Of a stretch of 36,742 nt of DNA, positions 32,009-36,742 are shown in pieces. The notes under the pieces were generated by a model that saw only the letters and a list, made by a program, of their open reading frames with translations, ran no database searches and was not told the DNA's origin. Both the position numbers and the translations under genes were made by a program. The stretch comes from Helicobacter sp. (GTDB lineage: Bacteria > Campylobacterota > Campylobacteria > Campylobacterales > Helicobacteraceae), in the NCBI GenBank assembly GCA_029264655.1, contig JARHZY010000049.1, positions 1 through 36,742 of the forward strand. Reading direction: 5' to 3'. Every line of letters begins with the position of its first letter. Positions within the stretch are counted from its first letter, which is position 1.

Positions 32009-34165
32009 TTATTGCTTTAAACTCAGCAATGTATTCAGAATTTGATCTGATGTTGTAATTGCCTTTGAGTTTGCTTGGAAACCTCTTTGCACAACGATAA
32101 GCTGCGTTAAAGCCCTGCTTAAATCCACATTACTCATTTCTAGTTTAGAGCCGCTTACACCACCTCTACGTCCTGTATTTGCTGCACCTATGATTGGCTC
32201 ACCGCTATTGCCTGTTTCTGAAAAGATATTATTGCCCTCTGCTTGCAAACCAGCACTATTGGCGAAATTTGCTAGACCAACTTGTGCTAATGCAAGCGTT
32301 TTTCCGTTACTAAATGCACCAAGTAATGCCCCATTCGCATCAAAGCGAACATCCATTAAATCCCCAGCATTATAACCATTTTGTGCAATATTGTAAGTTT
32401 CAGAACGTTTATCTACGCTTGTTAAGCCGTCAAATGTTTGGTTTTTACCAAAGTTAAGCTCAAGTCTTTGTGGTGATTCAGAGCCATTTTTTGGATCAAA
32501 CTGCAACATAGGTGGGTTCATTCCTGCTAAACTACCATCATTATTGAAGGATACTCTACCGCCTTCAAAAATATTGGGATTATCGGGGCTACCACCAATA
32601 AATTGTGCTGGTTCAGGCACAATTGCTCTAAATGTCCATTCCTTGCCGCCACTTTTTGTAAATTCAAAGCGGATAGTATGCTTACTGCCTAAACTATCAA
32701 ATAAATCAATACTTGTCGCATGTCTTGCATGTGTAAGTTTTCCGCTTGCTACACTTGCACCGCCCTCAATGAGTGAAGCAGTGTTTAATGCACGCATTGC
32801 ATCACGCAATAAAATATTGCTTGAAACTTGCCCTGAACTATATGCACTTGCCATAATTTGCAAATTGTCGGTTACTCCATCATCATCATCTTTGTTTGCT
32901 ATCTCAAACATACCAAAGCGATTTAAGGTAACGCTTACACTTGCAGTGCTGTCTTTATATGGTTTGCCCGGACTTTTTATCATGTTTGCATCATATTGCA
33001 TTAAAGCACGCAAGTCTTCTGTTGTTTTAAATTGCCCTGTTGTAGAATCTGGATCATTTGATTTTGTATAACGATAACGGAATGCGGTAATATCTTTATC
33101 TCCCTCTACAAAGTTTGCAAATGCACCTGTTCCGCTTTTTGTGATAACAATATTTTTTGTATTTTCATCACCATCCATTTCATTACGATTTTCAAGTCGC
33201 AATTGCCCATTATCAACATATGCCTCAATACCTGTTTTATCACGCACTGCATTAATAGCTGAAACAGCAGCAGCAAGTGTGCTTGTCCCAGAAAGCCCAG
33301 AATCATTTGTGAAACTTACTTTTTGTCCATTAAGGAACATTATGCTTGGTTCTTTTGTGGTAACAACATTATTCACAAGGCGAGCAGTTTTATAGCTCAT
33401 CCAAAAGCCTTGATTCTCATTTAATGCAAACGAATCGCCATCTGCATTAAAAAGTGCACCAAAATCTTCTGCCATTTGTGTTAAATTACCTTTAGAATCA
33501 TATCTTGGGCTAATACCATCAGCAGCAGTATAAGTTGTCGAGTCAAGTGCTGCTACATTTACTACATCATCTACATGCCGCCCCGCACTAAGATTTGCCC
33601 TTAATGTTACTTTACTTGTAGGACGTGCAGGCATAACCATACCGGGATCGATTTGAATGCTTTCAAGCGGTCCCGTGTTATCTACCTTAAAGAATTCATT
33701 ATCAGTCATTGTAGAACCAGATCCTTGATCGAGTGGAGGTCTATTCCACCCTTGCACCACATAGCCACCATTTGTTACGAGATTCCCTTTTGCATCAAAC
33801 AAAAACTCACCATCTCTTGTGTAATTTTTAGTTTCACCTCTATCTCTACTAATAATGAAAAATCCATCTCCCTCAATAGCCAAATCTGTTTTCACATCAG
33901 TATTTTGTGTATTTCCTTGTGAAAATACCTTTGTTGTTGCATTGATACCAACACCCATACCAACTGAAAAATCATTTTGTCCCCCAAGTCCATTTTTATA
34001 GGGGGAAGTAGCAATTTGCTTTACTTGGGAAAGCATATCCACAAAAGATGCACGAGAATACTTAAAACCAACGGTATTCACATTTGCGATATTATTACTC
34101 TCTACATCTAATGCGACTTGGTGGGCTTGAAGCCCACTAACACCTGACCATAATGAGCGTAGCAT
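32009..34165 (-). CDS. flgE: Flagellar hook protein FlgE
   Basis: Forms the curved hook that joins the flagellar rod to the filament. It is 718 residues long, as in H. pylori, and much longer than the enteric protein owing to extra surface domains. The N-terminal D0 region starts MLRSLWSGVSGLQAHQVALD with SNNIANVNTVGFKYSRASF. The conserved LAIEGDGFFIIS and NYTRDGEFLFDAKGNLVTNGG follow. The C-terminal D0 region has SNVDLSRALTQLIVVQRGFQANSK and ends with LNTLLSLKQ. AAGGA lies 5 bases before the ATG, and a sigma-54 promoter is located 34 bases upstream. The TonB-C-like gene follows after 33 bases. Confidence 0.97.
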   Translation of the reverse strand: MLRSLWSGVSGLQAHQVALDVESNNIANVNTVGFKYSRASFVDMLSQVKQIATSPYKNGLGGQNDFSVGMGVGINATTKVFSQGNTQNTDVKTDLAIEGDGFFIISRDRGETKNYTRDGEFLFDAKGNLVTNGGYVVQGWNRPPLDQGSGSTMTDNEFFKVDNTGPLESIQIDPGMVMPARPTSKVTLRANLSAGRHVDDVVNVAALDSTTYTAADGISPRYDSKGNLTQMAEDFGALFNADGDSFALNENQGFWMSYKTARLVNNVVTTKEPSIMFLNGQKVSFTNDSGLSGTSTLAAAVSAINAVRDKTGIEAYVDNGQLRLENRNEMDGDENTKNIVITKSGTGAFANFVEGDKDITAFRYRYTKSNDPDSTTGQFKTTEDLRALMQYDANMIKSPGKPYKDSTASVSVTLNRFGMFEIANKDDDDGVTDNLQIMASAYSSGQVSSNILLRDAMRALNTASLIEGGASVASGKLTHARHATSIDLFDSLGSKHTIRFEFTKSGGKEWTFRAIVPEPAQFIGGSPDNPNIFEGGRVSFNNDGSLAGMNPPMLQFDPKNGSESPQRLELNFGKNQTFDGLTSVDKRSETYNIAQNGYNAGDLMDVRFDANGALLGAFSNGKTLALAQVGLANFANSAGLQAEGNNIFSETGNSGEPIIGAANTGRRGGVSGSKLEMSNVDLSRALTQLIVVQRGFQANSKAITTSDQILNTLLSLKQ

Positions 34166-34198
34166 AGAAATCCTTTACAATAATTTTAGAATATTATA

Positions 34199-34216
34199 AA
34201 GCAATTAGAGTTCCAA
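34199..34216 (-). promoter_or_regulatory. Sigma-54 promoter of flgE
   Basis: On the minus strand TTGGAACTCTAATTGCTT gives the -24 GG and -12 GC exactly 10 bases apart, with flanking bases that fit the TGGCAC-N5-TTGCT consensus except one A for C. It lies 34 bases before the flgE start. Hook genes of Helicobacter are known RpoN/FlgR targets. Confidence 0.8.
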
Positions 34217-34601
34217 TTATAGAGGTAGTGCATTAAAATATGCTTGTTTATAGAATCTATTTTATTTTTTAATGCCATAATAGACAATAAAATACATTAA
34301 ACATGTATTTTACATGAAAAAAAGTAAAAATATAAGTATATCTTGGTAATACTTGCAAAAGAGCTTCATGATAGATATAGATAATGAATTATTGTTGGTT
34401 TTAGAATCTGCTCTATTCTCTTTTGTTTTCGATTCTAAAAAGTCTATTTATTTGCAATGTTATTTTGCTTTCTTAAATTTTATACAATAAGACTAAAAAA
34501 TAAATCTCATGTAAATAATTTGCACAACAATCTTAATAGGTTTATCTTGCATAAGAATTTAAGGCTAGTGAAAATAAGCATATAGACATAATAAAATTTG
34601 C

Positions 34602-34607
34602 TATAAT
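34602..34607 (+). promoter_or_regulatory. flhB promoter, extended -10
   Basis: TTGCTATAAT gives an extended vegetative -10 box about 37 bases before the flhB start. No GG-N10-GC sigma-54 pattern was seen here, so flhB looks like a class I (vegetative) flagellar gene. Confidence 0.6.
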
Positions 34608-34643
34608 TATAAATGATAATTTATTGGCTAATATGAGGATATA

Positions 34644-35768
34644 ATGGCAGAAGAAGAAAAGACGCACGCCCCATCCCATCGTAAAATACAAAAAGCAAGA
34701 GAAGAGGGAAGTATTGCAAAAAGTCCTGATTTAGTGGGGCTTGTAGGCTTGGTTGTCGGGCTTATGCTTCTTTTTATCATTTTTCCATTTTGGGTGCAAA
34801 CTTTTAAGGGATTGTATATTGAATGCACGAAGCTTTTTCTTATGGATTTCAATATGCATACAATTTTTTCAATTACATTAATTGTATTAAAAGTTGCGGC
34901 AATGTGTGCTATGCCCTTTTTTCTCGCACTTATGGTGGCAGGGATTATTGGCAATGTTGCACAATTTGGATTTTTACTAAGTTTTAAGATCATTAAACCA
35001 AAAATTGATAAAATCAATCCAATTAAAGGTGCAAAAAATCTTTTTTCATTAAAGAAACTTCTTGATGGATTTATTATTACACTAAAGGTTTTTATTGCAT
35101 TTGCGGTAGGATTTTTTATTTTCATTGGCTTTTTAGATGAAATAGCCAATATTTCAATGAGCCCATTAGACCAACAACTTGCATGGTTTTATAAAAAAGC
35201 ACTTATTCTTATTGGAGCATTACTTTTTTTGTTTTTGGTAATGGGTATTTTAGATTTTTTAATAAAAAGGTATCAATATATAAAAAGTTTGCGTATGAGC
35301 AAACAAGAACTTAAAGATGAGTTTAAACAACAAGAAGGGAATCAAGAGGTTAAAGCAAAAATACGCCAAATCATGATGAAAAATGCTATGAATAAAATGA
35401 TGAGTGCTATTCCTAGTGCCAATGTGGTAGTAACAAACCCAACACACTATGCAGTTGCATTGCGTTTTAATAGTGAAACAGAATCAGCCCCTGTTGTAGT
35501 AGCAAAGGGGATAGATCATCTTGCGGTAAGAATAAAAGGTATTGCAAGGGAGCATGAGATTCTAATCATTGAGAATCCCCCATTAGCAAGAGAGCTTTAT
35601 AGACTTGTTGATGTGGATAGAATGATACCGGGTGAAATGTTTGAAGCTGTTGTTGAGCTATTCCAGCAAGTCGCTAAACTTGAGGCAGAACGCGGTCGCA
35701 TTCCAGACTTTATGAAAAAAGCAGAAGATAAAAAACAACAACAGATAAAACGGCAACGCAATGTATAG
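34644..35768 (+). CDS. flhB: Flagellar export gate protein FlhB
   Basis: An inner-membrane part of the flagellar type III export gate that, after self-cleavage, switches substrate type from hook to filament together with FliK. The 374-residue protein starts MAEEEKTHAPSHRKIQKAREEGSIAKSPDL, the family signature. It has four membrane segments in about residues 30-210. A cytoplasmic domain follows with the autocleavage site Asn265-Pro-Thr-His268 (VVTNPTHYAVALRF) and a VKIKGIAREHEI-like region near the end. The C-terminal tail is Lys/Gln-rich (KKAEDKKQQQIKRQRNV). AGGAT lies shortly before the ATG. It is in its own transcription unit. Confidence 0.96.
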   Translation: MAEEEKTHAPSHRKIQKAREEGSIAKSPDLVGLVGLVVGLMLLFIIFPFWVQTFKGLYIECTKLFLMDFNMHTIFSITLIVLKVAAMCAMPFFLALMVAGIIGNVAQFGFLLSFKIIKPKIDKINPIKGAKNLFSLKKLLDGFIITLKVFIAFAVGFFIFIGFLDEIANISMSPLDQQLAWFYKKALILIGALLFLFLVMGILDFLIKRYQYIKSLRMSKQELKDEFKQQEGNQEVKAKIRQIMMKNAMNKMMSAIPSANVVVTNPTHYAVALRFNSETESAPVVVAKGIDHLAVRIKGIAREHEILIIENPPLARELYRLVDVDRMIPGEMFEAVVELFQQVAKLEAERGRIPDFMKKAEDKKQQQIKRQRNV

Positions 35769-36491
35769 CTATTATCCACTAAAAAAATCACAGAAAGAGT
35801 GTAATAAAATAATTACTACTAGTGCATGGAATCTAAGATAAAATCTCTATAGATTCTAAAGCTATATACTAAATACCAAAAGTATAGAGCTAGTTTAACA
35901 ATCCAAATACACTAGATTAAAAATGCTTAATGTTGGGTTTATACTCAAATAAATATAAGCAATAAAAAAATCATAGGAAAACAGAAAATAAAATGCCCCC
36001 CATAAATTTAAGAAATAAGGCAGAAAAACACTCACCATAAATTAAAATAGTTACAAGGCATAACGATTTTTACACAATATGTAAAAAAATAATATATTTT
36101 AAAGTGTGTGTAGATAGAGATAGGTTTGATTAGTGTATCTAACTTAGCATTGAATAATTTCATATATGGTATATTAAAACAAATATAAAAACAATCAATC
36201 TCTAAACACTAATTTAATTTTGCAAATACTTTTACAGATTTTACTATTTCACCAATTAGTAGCTATAAAAAGAATGAAAGAAAGTTTATGTTAGCATTGT
36301 GAGTATAAATAGAATCCAGAATCTTTGCCATAAAACAATAGGCAAGATTTAATAACTATAAAGAGAGCGTATCAATAATATTTCTTTATTAGGACAATCT
36401 AACTGCTAGAAATTTAGCAATAAAGAATATGAAGCCCCATAAGATAATCTTGCGGGGAAGATATATAAAATGGATTTATGGGTTATCGCAT
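35769..36491. other. Long non-coding gap after flhB, with inverted repeats
   Basis: 723 bases. AGCTATATACT / AGTATAGAGCT (35860-35891, 10 of 11 pairs) lies about 90 bases after the flhB stop and might form a terminator, with only a weak T-run. The transporter terminator at 36435-36457 is listed separately. No gene is seen. Confidence 0.4.
36435..36457 (-). terminator. Terminator of the sodium-dependent transporter gene
   Basis: On the minus strand CCCCGCAAGAT-T-ATCTTATGGGG forms an 11-base stem with 9 standard pairs, followed by a T-rich stretch (CTTCATATTCTTTA). It starts 34 bases after the transporter stop. Confidence 0.6.
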
Positions 36492-36742
36492 TTATGCAGC
36501 TTGAGATAAAAACGCCTGTTTAAAGCTTGCTACAAATACGATTAATATAATAACAGGAATAATATATTTTATATATAAAAACCATATATCAACAAGTAAT
36601 TTGTGCTTTTCACTGCCTCTTAATATTTCCTCTTTTGCTTCATCTTTTAGCACCCAACCAACAAAAAGAGCACAACCAAGTGAAGTAAAGATAAAGAATA
36701 TTGTTGCACTAATATCATCAAAGGCATCAAAAATACTTTTAC
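36492..36742 (-). CDS. Sodium-dependent transporter, SNF/NSS family (C-terminal part)
   Basis: The last 83 codons of a gene that continues off the right edge. It shows two membrane helices: ISATIFFIFTSLGCALFVGWVL and IWFLYIKYIIPVIILIVFVASF. These match the last helices of neurotransmitter:sodium symporter family proteins, with the typical KDEAKEEIL link between the FVGW helix and the final one. Such proteins import amino acids with sodium. The stop is at 36492-36494 and a GC-rich hairpin terminator follows. The substrate and N-terminal part are not visible. Confidence 0.85.
   Translation of the reverse strand, partial: KSIFDAFDDISATIFFIFTSLGCALFVGWVLKDEAKEEILRGSEKHKLLVDIWFLYIKYIIPVIILIVFVASFKQAFLSQAA

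Larger units (their letters stand above)
34166..34643. other. Divergent promoter region between flgE and flhB
   Basis: 478 bases with the sigma-54 promoter of flgE at the left and the flhB -10 box at the right. Nothing else is supported in the middle, which is AT-rich. Confidence 0.5.

Noticed and set aside
1..36742. CRISPR arrays, tRNA or rRNA genes, insertion sequences
   Set aside because: No regularly spaced repeats, no tRNA T-loop pattern and no transposase motifs were seen in any gap.

Overview
The window is AT-rich DNA whose gene set and promoters suggest a Campylobacterota species, most likely an enterohepatic-type Helicobacter. The signs are a 718-residue FlgE behind a sigma-54 promoter, a HugZ-family heme oxygenase, a 178-residue bL25, TATAAT -10 boxes without a consistent -35, and homopolymeric T/A tracts next to promoters. 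The genus is inferred from recognised proteins and style; no database search was run.

Layout. 1-254: 5'-truncated remnant of a type IIG restriction-methyltransferase, followed by a palindrome. 344-3258 (-): htpG and murI. 3807-4985 (+): an exported protein of unknown function and a LysE-type exporter. 5626-11886 (-): a compact nine-gene run with two acyl carrier proteins, an AMP-dependent acyl ligase, a ketoacyl-ACP synthase III with an unusual insertion, two short-chain reductases, a hexapeptide acyltransferase, a GNAT acyltransferase and a small unknown ORF. Its promoter carries a 14-A tract. 12153-13428 (-): rsmE and a membrane protein. 13674-15329 (+): a chemoreceptor. 15623-18250 (-): a TelA-family protein, a 52-residue protein behind a T11-tract promoter, and an unknown 148-residue protein. 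18664-23899 (+): fliK, rhodanese, ctpA, purC and a lipoprotein. 24193-26462 (-): mrdA (PBP2) and an MreD-like membrane protein. 26952-27636 (-): rplY plus a decayed second copy of its 3' end. 27842-28591 (+): hugZ. 29398-30009 (-): a beta-barrel outer-membrane protein with a T13 tract in its promoter spacer. 30450-31085 (-): ribE. 31550-34165 (-): flgE and a TonB-C-like protein. 34644-35768 (+): flhB. 36492-36742 (-): 3' end of a sodium-dependent transporter.

How the genes fit together. Most of the window is housekeeping (chaperone, cell wall, riboflavin, purine, ribosome) mixed with flagellar and chemotaxis genes (fliK, flgE, flhB, MCP). The accessory part of most interest is 5626-11886. Its enzymes could make a short acyl or hydroxyacyl group on a dedicated carrier protein and pass it to an acceptor, probably a surface sugar. 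Its expression could be tuned by slippage in the A14 tract. Two further promoters (the 52-residue protein and the outer-membrane protein) share a TTGAC - T-tract - GTAAAAT layout. Together these suggest length-variable transcriptional switching of accessory and surface genes. Several non-coding gaps contain decayed gene fragments.
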